64,000 nt of DNA from Frateuria_A sp049727805. GTDB taxonomy: Bacteria > Pseudomonadota > Gammaproteobacteria > Xanthomonadales > Rhodanobacteraceae. The DNA is taken from contig NZ_JBCNYA010000010.1 in assembly GCF_049727805.1 (NCBI RefSeq), forward strand, positions 1 through 64,000, written 5' to 3'. A model generated the notes under the pieces. It was not told the DNA's origin. It saw nothing but the letters and a program-made list of their open reading frames with translations, and made no database searches. Below, in pieces: positions 8,790 through 17,355 of the stretch; position 1 is the stretch's first letter; each line of letters opens with the position of its first letter. Position numbers and translations under genes: made by a program.

Positions 8790-10115
8790 ATGAGCACAGG
8801 CAACCCATCGCACGGCTACCGGCGCAGCCTGGGCCCCTGGGACGCTGCGCTCGTGGTGGTCGGCGGCATCATCGGCGGCGGCATCTTCCTCAACCCGGGC
8901 ATCGCCGCGCAGCGCACCGAATCGGGCCTGGCGCTGCTGCTGGCATGGATCGGCGCGGGCCTGCTCACGCTCGTCGGCGCGCTGTGCTACGCGGAACTTG
9001 GCGCGCGCCGGCCGCAGGCCGGCGGCACCTACGTCTACCTGCGCGAGGCATTCGGGCCGCTCGCCGGCTTCCTGTTCGGCTGGACCATGCTGCTGGTGAT
9101 CTATTCCGGCTCGACCGCCGCAGTGGCGACCATCTTCGCCAGCTACACGGTGGCGGCCTTCGCCTTGCCGGCGAGCGCGGCGCTGCCGCTGACCGTCGGC
9201 GCACTGGTGTTCGTGGCGCTGGTCAACCTGTTCGGCCTGAAGCTCGGCGCGCAGGTGCAGAACCTGTTCGCGCTGCTCAAGCTGCTCGCGGTCGCGGTGC
9301 TGGTGGCGTGCGGGCTGTACCTGGCCGGCGCGCATGCGCCAGCGGCGCTGGCGGCCGATCCCGCGCGCGACGGCGTGGGCTTCATGGGCGCGGCGCTGCC
9401 GGTGCTGTTCGCCTACTCGGGCTTCACCTACCTCAACAACCTCGCCGGCGAGGTGGACGCGCCACAGCGCAACCTGCCGCGCGCATTGCTGGTCGGCATG
9501 CTGGTGGTGATCGGCGCCTACGCGCTGGTCAACCTCGCCTACTTGGCGGTGCTCGGCCACGCCGGTCTGGCGGCCAGCACGGCGCCGGCCGCGCAGGTGA
9601 TGGACCGCATGTTCGGGCCGGTCGGCGCACGCTTGATGGCGGTCGGCATCGCGATCTCCACGCTCGGCTTCTGCAACATCACGCTGGTGGCCGGCGCGCG
9701 CGTGCTGCAGGTGATGGGCGCCGACGGGCTGTTTTTCCGCGCCGTGGCCCGCCTGCACCCGCGCCACCACACCCCGAACGTGGCGCTGGCCGCGCTTTCG
9801 GGCTGGGCGATCGTGCTGGCGCTCTCGGGTAGCTACGGCGCGCTGCTGGACTACGCCACCTTCGGCGACTGGCTGGCCTGCGCGGTCGGCGTGGCGACGC
9901 TGTTCTGGTACCGCCGCCACGACCGCGGCGAGGTGCGCTTCCGCGTGCCCGGCTACCCGCTGCTGCCGCTGCTGTTCGTCGCCGCGATCGGCGCGGTGGT
10001 GGTCGCCACCATGCGCGACAACCCGCGCAACGCCGGCATCGGCGTGCTGATCATGCTGGCCGGCGTGCCGGTGTACGCCGCCTGGCGATGGCTGGCGGCC
10101 CGCGACCGGCGCTAG
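8790..10115 (+). CDS. APC superfamily amino acid permease
   Basis: The 441-residue inner-membrane protein has about 12 hydrophobic segments. Its first helix carries the APC substrate-binding signature VVGGIIGGGIFLNPG. The loop LCYAELGARRPQAGG and the motif SGFTYLNNLAGEVDAPQRNL are typical of LeuT-fold amino acid transporters. I chose the ATG at 8790 because it places the first helix at the usual distance; the open frame extends upstream through the family B repeat with no plausible start. Substrate cannot be assigned from sequence. No metabolic partner gene adjoins it. Confidence 0.85.
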   Translation: MSTGNPSHGYRRSLGPWDAALVVVGGIIGGGIFLNPGIAAQRTESGLALLLAWIGAGLLTLVGALCYAELGARRPQAGGTYVYLREAFGPLAGFLFGWTMLLVIYSGSTAAVATIFASYTVAAFALPASAALPLTVGALVFVALVNLFGLKLGAQVQNLFALLKLLAVAVLVACGLYLAGAHAPAALAADPARDGVGFMGAALPVLFAYSGFTYLNNLAGEVDAPQRNLPRALLVGMLVVIGAYALVNLAYLAVLGHAGLAASTAPAAQVMDRMFGPVGARLMAVGIAISTLGFCNITLVAGARVLQVMGADGLFFRAVARLHPRHHTPNVALAALSGWAIVLALSGSYGALLDYATFGDWLACAVGVATLFWYRRHDRGEVRFRVPGYPLLPLLFVAAIGAVVVATMRDNPRNAGIGVLIMLAGVPVYAAWRWLAARDRR

Positions 10116-10256
10116 CGCGTCCAGGACGGCCCGGGCGTTCCTGCACGCCGACAGGATCAGTGCCAGGATCCCGCCAACTGAACGCCCCGCCCGTTCCCCG
10201 CTGCCTCGTCACCCGCGCGATGCCACAATAGGCGACCCCCGCAAGGAGACGACCCG

Positions 10257-10784
10257 ATGCCGCAAGCGCAAGCCCAGGGCCTGCCGCCCGCCACCACCGG
10301 CGACATCACGCCGGAACCGGTGCGCGAGGGCATCGACCTGATCGTCAACGGCGAGCGCTTCCGGCACACCGGCGATCCACTGATGCCGCTGCTGTGGTAC
10401 CTGCGCGACGTGCTGCGGCTGACCGGCACCAAGATCGGCGACGCCCACGGGCAGGACGGCTACGGCCTGGTGCTGGTGAACGGCAAGGCGATCCCGGCGA
10501 TCACGCAGCCGATGGCCAAGCTCGCCGGCGCCCGCATCACCACCGTCGAGGGCCTGGCCGGCGCGGACGGCAGCCTGCACCCGCTGCAGCAGGCCTTCAT
10601 CGACGAGGACGCGATCGGCTGCGGCTACTGCACCGCCGGCTGGCTGATCGCCGGCATCGACCTGCTCGCGCGCAAGCCCAAACCGTCCGACGACGACATC
10701 GACAAGCTGCCCAACCGCTGCCGCTGCGGCGTGCAGACGCGCGTGCGCCGCGCGATCAAGCGCGCCGCCGGGGCACGCGCATGA
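10257..10784 (+). CDS. Divergent molybdenum hydroxylase small [2Fe-2S] subunit (IorA-like), N-terminal cluster ligands lost
   Basis: Length (175 residues) and order of parts match the iron-sulfur subunit of isoquinoline 1-oxidoreductase and related xanthine-oxidase-family enzymes. The C-terminal helical cluster is intact: C122 and C125 (GCGYC) with C155 and C157 (CRC). The N-terminal ferredoxin-like domain keeps its frame (LLWYLRDVLRLTGTK, then VLVNGKA), but the loop that normally reads GCGxGxCGAC is GDAHGQDGYG at residues 61-70. The fourth ligand downstream is also missing, so all four distal-cluster cysteines are absent. The Gln usually before CGYC is Gly. The stop overlaps the next start (ATGA), so the two genes are translationally coupled. 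It likely binds only one cluster; electron flow is unclear. Confidence 0.85.
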   Translation: MPQAQAQGLPPATTGDITPEPVREGIDLIVNGERFRHTGDPLMPLLWYLRDVLRLTGTKIGDAHGQDGYGLVLVNGKAIPAITQPMAKLAGARITTVEGLAGADGSLHPLQQAFIDEDAIGCGYCTAGWLIAGIDLLARKPKPSDDDIDKLPNRCRCGVQTRVRRAIKRAAGARA

Positions 10785-13033
10785 GCGGCGTGCTTCCGCT
10801 CTCGCGCCGGCGTTTCCTGCAGGTGCTGGCCGGTGCCGCCGGCGCGCTGGTGGTCGGCATCCGCGAAGCCCACGCCGACGTGCCGGTACCACCGGCCATG
10901 CTCGGCGACGAGTTCGGCGCGCTGGGCCCCTACGTGCGCATCGACCGCGACGGCAACGTGCTGGTCGGCGCGCGCGACCCGGATACCGGCACCGGCACCG
11001 CCACTGCGCTGCCGCGCATCATCGCCGAGGAGCTCGATGCCGACTGGACCCGCGTCACGGTGATCCCGCTGGGGCTGGGCGTGACGGCGAAGGACGGCAA
11101 GCCGGTGTGGACCTATGGCCACCAGCGCAGCGGCACCGGCGATTCGATTCCCGCCGCCTGGGCCGACCTGCGCCAGGCCGGCGCGCTGGCGCGCTGGCTG
11201 ATCACCCAGGCCGCCGCACGGCGCCTGGGCGTCGCCGCCGATCGGCTGCGCTGCGAAGCCGGCGTGGTGGTCACGCCCGACGGCCGCCGCTTCCCCTACG
11301 GCAGCCTGGTCGAGGCTGCCAGCAAGATCGATCCGCCGAACGCGCCGCTGCCGCTGAAGGCCCCGCAGCGCTACACCCTGATCGGCCGTCCGGCCGGCGA
11401 CGTCGATGCGCGCCGCATCGTCACCGGCCAGACCCGCTACGCCATCGACGCGGACTACGCCGATGCGCTGGTCGCCGTGCTCGCGCCGTGTCCCTGGCCC
11501 GGCGGCAGCCTGGCCAGCATCGAGACCGCGCCTGCGCTCGCCGTCAAGGGCGTGGTCAAGGTGGTGCCGATCAACCCCGAGGCCGGCGTGCCGCCCGGGC
11601 AGACCGCGGTCGCGCCGGCGGTGGCCGTGCTCGCCGAGAACACCTGGGCGGCGCTGCGCGGCCTGGGCGAACTCAAACTCGAATGGAAGCCCGGCTCCGA
11701 CAGCGCCAACGAGGACAGCGGCAAGCTCGAGGCGCAGGCCATCGCGCTGCTCGACACCGACAGCGCGCCGACCACCCGCGTGCGCGACGACGGCGACCTC
11801 AAGGCCGCCAACCGCAAGGCCGCGCGCCGCGTCGAGGCCACCTACGTGCAGCCCTGGCTGGCCCATGCCACGCCCGAGCCGATGAACTGCCTGGTGCGGC
11901 TGGACAAGGACCAGGCCACGCTGGTGGTGCCGACGCAGGCGCCGCAGCAGGCCTGGGCCGTTGTGCAGCGGTTGACCGGCCTGGCGCCCGACCGGATCGC
12001 CATCGAGGTGCCGCGCGTGGGCGGCGGCTACGGCCGCCGGCTCGACCACGACTACGTCGCCGAAGCGGTGATGCTGGCCAAGGCGGTCGACAAGCCGGTG
12101 CGGCTGATGTGGACGCGTGAGCAGGACCTCGTCCACGACTATTACCGCTCCGGCACCGTGCACAAGATCAAGGCGGTGATCGGCCGCAAGCGCCAGGTGA
12201 TCGCCTGGGACCAGCGGCTGGCCAGCGCCTCGGCGCTCACCGGACGCGGCACCGCGGCCGACCGGCTGTGGACTTCCGAAGTCAGCGCCAACCAGCTTCC
12301 CGCCGGCCTGGTCCCGGCCTATCGCAGCGACTGGTACGGCCTCGCCTCAGCCATGCCGCGCGGGCCCTTCCGCGGCGAGCCGCACGTCAGCAACGCCTTC
12401 GCGGTGGAAAGCTTCGTCGACGAGATCGCCCACACGCTGCGCGAGGATCCGCTGGTCACGCGCCTGCGCCTGCTCGGCGAGGCCCGGCAGATCCCGCTCG
12501 CCGGCGGCGGCATGCTCGACGTCGGCCGCCTGCTCAACGTGCTCAAGCTGGTCACCGACCGCATCGAGTGGAAGAACTGGCTGCACAACGTCAACGGCAT
12601 GGGCATCGCCTGCTGGCACGTCGACGGCGCCTACGTCGCCCATGCGATCGAAGTGGCGATGCACGGCGAGAAGCTGGAGATCGTGCGCGCGGTCTGCGCC
12701 GTCGACGTCGGCCGCGTGATCAACCCGCTGGGCCTCGAAGGCCAGGTTGCCGGTGCGACGCTGGATGCGTTGTCCAACGCGCTCAACCCGGCCATCACCT
12801 TCAAGAACGGCCAGATCCAGCAACAAAGCCTCAAGGATTACCCGCTGGCCAGCATGGCCCAGCTCCCCAACGACGTGGAAGTGATCCTCGTGCCCAACGA
12901 CCGCGCGCCCAGCGGCGCCAGTTTCCTGGCCATGCCCACCGCCGCCCCCGCGCTGGCCAACGCCGTCTTCCGCGCCAGCGCGGTACGCGTGCGGCGGCTG
13001 CCGCTGATGAAGGAACTGCTGCGCCTGCTGTGA
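10781..13033 (+). CDS. Divergent xanthine dehydrogenase-family molybdopterin-binding subunit (IorB-like), active-site Glu missing
   Basis: The 750-residue product begins with a twin-arginine signal (SRRRFLQVLAGAAGALVVG), so it is predicted to be exported folded by Tat. The family frame is clear: GGGYGRRLDHDYVAEA, FRGEPHVSNAFAVESF and QVAGATLDALSNAL match molybdopterin contacts of IorB-type large subunits. The C-terminal segment that normally reads GVGEPGTPPIAPA, with the proton-abstracting Glu, here reads GASFLAMPTAAPA, putting F715 at the Glu position. Together with the altered small subunit this suggests a shifted or lost hydroxylase activity. I chose the start that overlaps the small-subunit stop and opens the Tat signal. 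No Mo-cofactor assembly gene is adjacent. Confidence 0.85.
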   Translation: MSGVLPLSRRRFLQVLAGAAGALVVGIREAHADVPVPPAMLGDEFGALGPYVRIDRDGNVLVGARDPDTGTGTATALPRIIAEELDADWTRVTVIPLGLGVTAKDGKPVWTYGHQRSGTGDSIPAAWADLRQAGALARWLITQAAARRLGVAADRLRCEAGVVVTPDGRRFPYGSLVEAASKIDPPNAPLPLKAPQRYTLIGRPAGDVDARRIVTGQTRYAIDADYADALVAVLAPCPWPGGSLASIETAPALAVKGVVKVVPINPEAGVPPGQTAVAPAVAVLAENTWAALRGLGELKLEWKPGSDSANEDSGKLEAQAIALLDTDSAPTTRVRDDGDLKAANRKAARRVEATYVQPWLAHATPEPMNCLVRLDKDQATLVVPTQAPQQAWAVVQRLTGLAPDRIAIEVPRVGGGYGRRLDHDYVAEAVMLAKAVDKPVRLMWTREQDLVHDYYRSGTVHKIKAVIGRKRQVIAWDQRLASASALTGRGTAADRLWTSEVSANQLPAGLVPAYRSDWYGLASAMPRGPFRGEPHVSNAFAVESFVDEIAHTLREDPLVTRLRLLGEARQIPLAGGGMLDVGRLLNVLKLVTDRIEWKNWLHNVNGMGIACWHVDGAYVAHAIEVAMHGEKLEIVRAVCAVDVGRVINPLGLEGQVAGATLDALSNALNPAITFKNGQIQQQSLKDYPLASMAQLPNDVEVILVPNDRAPSGASFLAMPTAAPALANAVFRASAVRVRRLPLMKELLRLL

Positions 13034-13112
13034 CGGTCCGGCGCTGGCCGCCAGCGCCCCTGTCCCGCATGTTCCGTCAAAACCATGCAGTCCCCGACGA
13101 AGGAGCGCCACC

Positions 13113-13757
13113 ATGCTCAAGCTGTACGGGTTCTCGAAGGTCAACACCGTCGCCCGCGGCCACACCCGCGACCTGCGCGTGCTGTGGGCGCTCGAGGAGA
13201 TGCAGCTGCCGTTCGAGCTGGTCGGCTTGGACCACCCGGCTCACGACCTCAGCACCGAAACCTATCGGCAACTCAGCCCATTCGAGCAGATTCCGTCGAT
13301 CGACGATGACGGCCTGCGGCTGTCCGAGTCGGCCGCCATCCTTCTCTACCTGGCGAAGAAATCCGGGCGCCTGGTGCCTGCCGACCGCGCCGGCGAGGCG
13401 CAGGTGACGCGCTGGTGCTTCGCCGCCATGAACTCGGTCGAGCCGCCGCTGCTTGGCCTGATGGTGCACGACTGGACCGCGGAGGGCGGCGGCGACAAGC
13501 ACCGCGAATTCCTGGTCGGCTGGATCCACCGGGTGCTGGGCAACCTGGAGCGCTGGCTCGCCGGCCGCACGTTCGTCGCCACCGAAGACTTCAGCGTCGC
13601 CGACATCCTGATGGCGCACGTGCTGTTGTCGGGCGTCAAGGACGAGGAACTGATCACGCCGTATGCGGCCGTCACCGCCTACCGCGACCGATGCCTGGCC
13701 CGGCCCGCGTGGAAACGGACCATCGAGGCGTACTGCGCGCGGGTCGAGCCGGCCTAA
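13113..13757 (+). CDS. Glutathione S-transferase family protein
   Basis: The 214-residue cytosolic protein has a thioredoxin-like N-terminal domain (MLKLYGFSKVNT, then QIPSIDDDGLRLSESAAILLYLAKK, where ES is the gamma-glutamyl binding SNAIL/TRAC-like motif). An all-helical C-terminal domain follows (RTFVATEDFSVADILMAHVL). It probably conjugates or isomerises glutathione substrates; the substrate is unknown. The AAGGAG stretch 8 bases before the ATG is a good ribosome-binding site. It is followed after 75 bases by a YciI-like gene in the same orientation. Confidence 0.9.
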   Translation: MLKLYGFSKVNTVARGHTRDLRVLWALEEMQLPFELVGLDHPAHDLSTETYRQLSPFEQIPSIDDDGLRLSESAAILLYLAKKSGRLVPADRAGEAQVTRWCFAAMNSVEPPLLGLMVHDWTAEGGGDKHREFLVGWIHRVLGNLERWLAGRTFVATEDFSVADILMAHVLLSGVKDEELITPYAAVTAYRDRCLARPAWKRTIEAYCARVEPA

Positions 13758-13832
13758 GGACGTCGATTTTCGGCGGCGTCGTTCGTCGTTCTCCCGAAGG
13801 CCGGACGAGCCGGCACAGGAGGGAGACAGGCC

Positions 13833-14255
13833 ATGCGAGTCATAGTGATGGGCAAGGCGACCGACGGCACCGAGAACGGTGCCGGCATCGACCCGAAGGC
13901 GCTCGAGGCAATGAGCCAGTTCAACGAGGAGCTGGTCAACGCCGGCGTCCTGGTCGCCCTCGGCGGCCTCACGCCCTCCTCCGACGGCAAACGCGTCGTG
14001 CTCGATGGCGACAGCCGCATCGTCGTCGACGGGCCTTTCGCCGAAACCAAGGAACTGGTCGCCGGCTTCATGATCCTGGAGGTCCAGGACATGGACGAGG
14101 CGATGGCCTGGGTGCTGCGTGCACCCAACTGCGCGACGGGGCGGAGCGAGATGGAAATCCGTCCGTTGATGGGCATGGCCGAGTTCGAGGCCGTGCAGAC
14201 GCCCGAGACCAAGGCCATCCGCGACCGCATCCGCGCGAAGCTCGCAGGCACCTGA
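13833..14255 (+). CDS. YciI/DGPF-domain protein
   Basis: The 140-residue soluble protein has the dimeric alpha-beta barrel YCII-related fold. It shows the family's VDGPFAETKELVAGFMILEV motif region (residues about 69-88), and FNEELVNAGVLVALGGLTP before it. These proteins are often found beside ECF sigma factors or small-molecule enzymes, and their reaction is mostly unknown. GGAGG lies 10 bases upstream of the start. It may be co-transcribed with the upstream GST. Confidence 0.85.
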   Translation: MRVIVMGKATDGTENGAGIDPKALEAMSQFNEELVNAGVLVALGGLTPSSDGKRVVLDGDSRIVVDGPFAETKELVAGFMILEVQDMDEAMAWVLRAPNCATGRSEMEIRPLMGMAEFEAVQTPETKAIRDRIRAKLAGT

Positions 14256-14621
14256 CCGCCCGAACCACCGCACCATCTCGGGCACCATGGGCGGTGAATG
14301 GGACACCCTTGCCTGCGGAACCGCTTCGTCGCGGGCACGGCTTCGACTCGGACATCCGGACCGATTGCCCGCGTGCAATCAGACGCCAAAGGGATGGACC
14401 ACGTTGCGGCAGCGCGGACAGGTCGACTTGCCCCTTCTGGCACATGTCGCCCGGAAGTGCGCGCGCTCCAATGTCCTGGACAGCGGGGAACCCCACCCGC
14501 AGATCCCGCGCCTGCAAGCCAGGACAAACGCCGGGCGCATCGGGACATGGACGCCGACGCGCCCCGCCCGTTCGTGCTCGTCAGCGGCAGGCTCGACCCG
14601 CCCGTTCACGATGGAGCGTCC
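14256..14621. other. 366-base gap without a confident gene
   Basis: No frame here looks like a real gene with a start and a ribosome-binding site. On the minus strand a short frame ending near 14379 contains two cysteine pairs and finishes in STCPRCRNVVHPFGV, which looks like a zinc-ribbon end. It runs back under the protease signal peptide and has no convincing start, so it may be a decayed fragment or chance. No repeat or terminator was recognised. Confidence 0.4.
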
Positions 14622-15524
14622 ATGCCACTGCCTCGCCCGATCCACGCCGGCCTGATCGTCCTTTCAGCTGCAGCACTGTCGTCGCCGCTGCACGCGGCCG
14701 AACGTACGCCGCAAGCCCGGCCGATCGTTATTCCGCTGCATGCCTATGCGGACACTCCACTGCAGACCGTGCAAGCGGACGTCCACGGGAAAACCGTGCC
14801 TTTCCTTTTCGATACCGGTGGCGGACTGACGTTCGTGACGCCGGAGACGACCACGTTGCTCGGTTGCCAGCCGTTCGGCCAGGCCACCGGTTACCGGGCC
14901 GATGGCGAGAAGATCGCTTTCCCTCGCTGCGGCCCTGCCGAACTGCGGATCGGCGGTTACGACACGAACGACGAAGTGGGCGTGTTCGACCTGATGGCAA
15001 TGATCCGCAAGCAGGTGGAGCATGCCCGCCAGCAGGGCCACGACGTACCGATGCCGCCGACGCTCGGCGGACTGGTCGGCCTCTCGTCGTTCCGCGGGCA
15101 GGTGGTCACGCTCGACTACGCCCACGACCGCATCGTGGTGGAGACGCCGCAAAGCATGCACGCCCGCATCGCGGCCATGAAGCCGATCGAGGTGCGCCTG
15201 GCGACCTTGCCGAGCGGCGCCATCGAGGTGTTCGTCCAAGCCAGGGCAGCAAAGGGAACGTTGTGGTTGCAACTGGACTCGGGCAACAACGGGCCGACGT
15301 TCCTCGCGCCGCACGCCATCGAACAGCTCGGCCTGGATCTTCCCAAGGGCGAGTCGAAACAGGTGGATCTGGACCTCACGCATTTCCACAGCGTGCCCGC
15401 CACGGTCGCGCGACGGGACATGATCTACGACGGCCAACTGGGCATCGGCCTGATCAGCAAGCTGTTGATCACCCTTGATCTGCAACACGGGAAGGCCTGG
15501 GCGGCTCCGGTCGAGGGGCATTGA
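14622..15524 (+). CDS. Periplasmic retropepsin-like aspartyl protease family protein
   Basis: The 300-residue product starts with a signal peptide (about residues 1-27, ending SPLHAAE). It contains two Asp-[TS]-Gly motifs in the hydrophobic setting of pepsin/retropepsin lobes: FLFDTGGGLTF near residue 57 and LQLDSGNNGPTF near residue 217. One chain therefore carries two half-sites, as in bacterial pepsin-like or gag-pol-type aspartyl protease families. Proteolytic activity is predicted but not assured. GGAG lies 8 bases before the ATG; a longer upstream frame exists but lacks a signal peptide. The next gene starts 140 bases on. Confidence 0.75.
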   Translation: MPLPRPIHAGLIVLSAAALSSPLHAAERTPQARPIVIPLHAYADTPLQTVQADVHGKTVPFLFDTGGGLTFVTPETTTLLGCQPFGQATGYRADGEKIAFPRCGPAELRIGGYDTNDEVGVFDLMAMIRKQVEHARQQGHDVPMPPTLGGLVGLSSFRGQVVTLDYAHDRIVVETPQSMHARIAAMKPIEVRLATLPSGAIEVFVQARAAKGTLWLQLDSGNNGPTFLAPHAIEQLGLDLPKGESKQVDLDLTHFHSVPATVARRDMIYDGQLGIGLISKLLITLDLQHGKAWAAPVEGH

Positions 15525-15664
15525 TCGGCTGCCATCGAGATCCGCCAGCCATCCTGCGTGCCGAAGGACATCCGGCGAATGTGACTTCCTGCAGGCGGAT
15601 CGAGTTACCGACGCGCGTAGCGTGCGCGACATGGCCCGGACAGGGCGCTGCGAAGGAATCCCTC

Positions 15665-17278
15665 ATGCATCACCACGTCGACCGCAACATGTTTCGTCGA
15701 GCTCTGCCTGCCCTGATGATGTTGGTGTTGGCCACGCCTGCGATGGCGGCAGATCTGCCACAGGATGGCGAGGCCGTAAAGGAAGCGGGCCACCCCGGCT
15801 GCGAGGGCATCGGCGCAAAGGCCTGCGTCCAGCGGGCCATCGACGCCATGGGCGGCTCGCAACGGCTCGCCGGCATTCATAGCGCGAGCTACGAAGCCAT
15901 CGGACATTCCGTCCTTGCCGAGCAGTCGTATCGCCAGAAGCCTTTCATCACCTCGTACGAACGCCAGAAGGTGACGGTGGATTTCGACCACCGTCGGCTC
16001 GTGCGGGACGTGCATCTGACCTGGCCGGAAGCGGACCCGCATGCCGCCGAGTTCGACACCACCCTGGTCGCGACGCCGCAAGGAGGCGTCTATCGAACCG
16101 GGCAGGGCCAGTCGCCTTGCTCCCTCGCGGACATCGAGAAGACCGGGGACACCCTGGCGCTGGGACCTGAGCGCCTGCTTCTCAACGCAGCAGCGGCCGC
16201 CGACCTGCATTACGCGCCGTCGCAATGGCTGCGCGCCACGAAACACAGCGTGGTGGAGTTCACCTGGCAGGGCTCGCCGGTCAAGGTGCTGCTGAATGCC
16301 TACAACCATCTGCCCGACGCGCTGGAACGCACGCGTACCTTCAAGGATTTCTGGTATGCGTGGGGCGACGTAGACCAGCGCATCTACTTCGACAACTGGC
16401 GCCTGGTGCAAGGCGTGGAGTTCCCGACGAACCGCGTCGATTGGCGCAACGGCGTGTGGTACGCGTCCACCCAACTCATCGGTCCTGCCTTCAATGGCGC
16501 GATCGACGCGAAGAAGTTCGCGATGGATGCCGCAACAGCCGCCAAAAGCGCGCAATCGGTAGGCTGGAACCGCGAGTTCAACGACAATAAACGCGTCGTG
16601 CTGGCTCCGGGCATCGAGTTGTACCAAGGCGCGTGGAACACGACCTTGGTCAAACAGGACGATGGCGTACTGGTCCTGGAAGCGCCGATTTCCGGCAGCT
16701 ACGTGCGTGGCGTGCTTGCCAAGGCGCACAGCGAGTATCCAGGGGTGCCGATCAAGGCGGTGCTCAGCACCTCGGACTCCTGGCCGCACATCGCCGGTGT
16801 CCGGGAGGCCGTGGCAGAAGGCGTGCCGGTCTACGTGCTCGATCTCAACAAGCCGCTGCTGGATCGGCTCGTCGATGCGCCGCATCATTTGCAGCCGGAT
16901 GACCTTCAATCCCATCCGAAGGCAGCGCACTGGATGGTCGTGGGCGACCACCTCGAAGTAGGCAAAGGAGCCAACCGAGTGGTGTTGTATCCGCTACGCG
17001 GCGCCTCGACCGAGCGACAGTACATGGTGTACTTCCCGCAGCAGAAATTGCTGTATGCCAGCGACACCCTGGCGTTCAACGAAGACCACACGCTCTACGA
17101 CCCGGAGCTGATGTACGAAGTGATGCAGGCAGTCGTGCGCGAGCATCTGCGGGTCGATACGGTGTATGCGATGCACCAGGGTCCGACGCCCTGGGCGGAT
17201 GTTCGCCGCCTGATCGACGAGGCCATGCGGCCGCCGGCGGCCGGCAAGGTGCCGGGTCCCCGCCCCGCCGGCGCCTGA
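15665..17278 (+). CDS. Secreted metallo-beta-lactamase-fold-like protein with degenerate zinc motif
   Basis: The 537-residue product has a signal peptide (MFRRALPALMMLVLATPAMA, reached from the ATG at 15665 preceded by AAGGA). An N-terminal beta-rich domain (about 30-300) resembles outer-membrane or lipoprotein-carrier-like folds. An MBL-like domain (about 310-520) follows. The zinc motif HxHxDH appears as S370-x-S372-x-P374-H375 in VLSTSDSWPHIAG, so three of four residues are replaced. Later family landmarks remain, such as LLYASDTLAFN and the His of YAMHQGPTPW. It may bind a different ligand or be non-catalytic. It follows the aspartyl protease in the same direction. Confidence 0.65.
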   Translation: MHHHVDRNMFRRALPALMMLVLATPAMAADLPQDGEAVKEAGHPGCEGIGAKACVQRAIDAMGGSQRLAGIHSASYEAIGHSVLAEQSYRQKPFITSYERQKVTVDFDHRRLVRDVHLTWPEADPHAAEFDTTLVATPQGGVYRTGQGQSPCSLADIEKTGDTLALGPERLLLNAAAAADLHYAPSQWLRATKHSVVEFTWQGSPVKVLLNAYNHLPDALERTRTFKDFWYAWGDVDQRIYFDNWRLVQGVEFPTNRVDWRNGVWYASTQLIGPAFNGAIDAKKFAMDAATAAKSAQSVGWNREFNDNKRVVLAPGIELYQGAWNTTLVKQDDGVLVLEAPISGSYVRGVLAKAHSEYPGVPIKAVLSTSDSWPHIAGVREAVAEGVPVYVLDLNKPLLDRLVDAPHHLQPDDLQSHPKAAHWMVVGDHLEVGKGANRVVLYPLRGASTERQYMVYFPQQKLLYASDTLAFNEDHTLYDPELMYEVMQAVVREHLRVDTVYAMHQGPTPWADVRRLIDEAMRPPAAGKVPGPRPAGA

Positions 17279-17355
17279 CGCGCTCGCGATACGTCCGATG
17301 CCACACGGGATGGGCGGTGGATCGAGACTGCGGACCGATCGAACGACGGCTGCAG

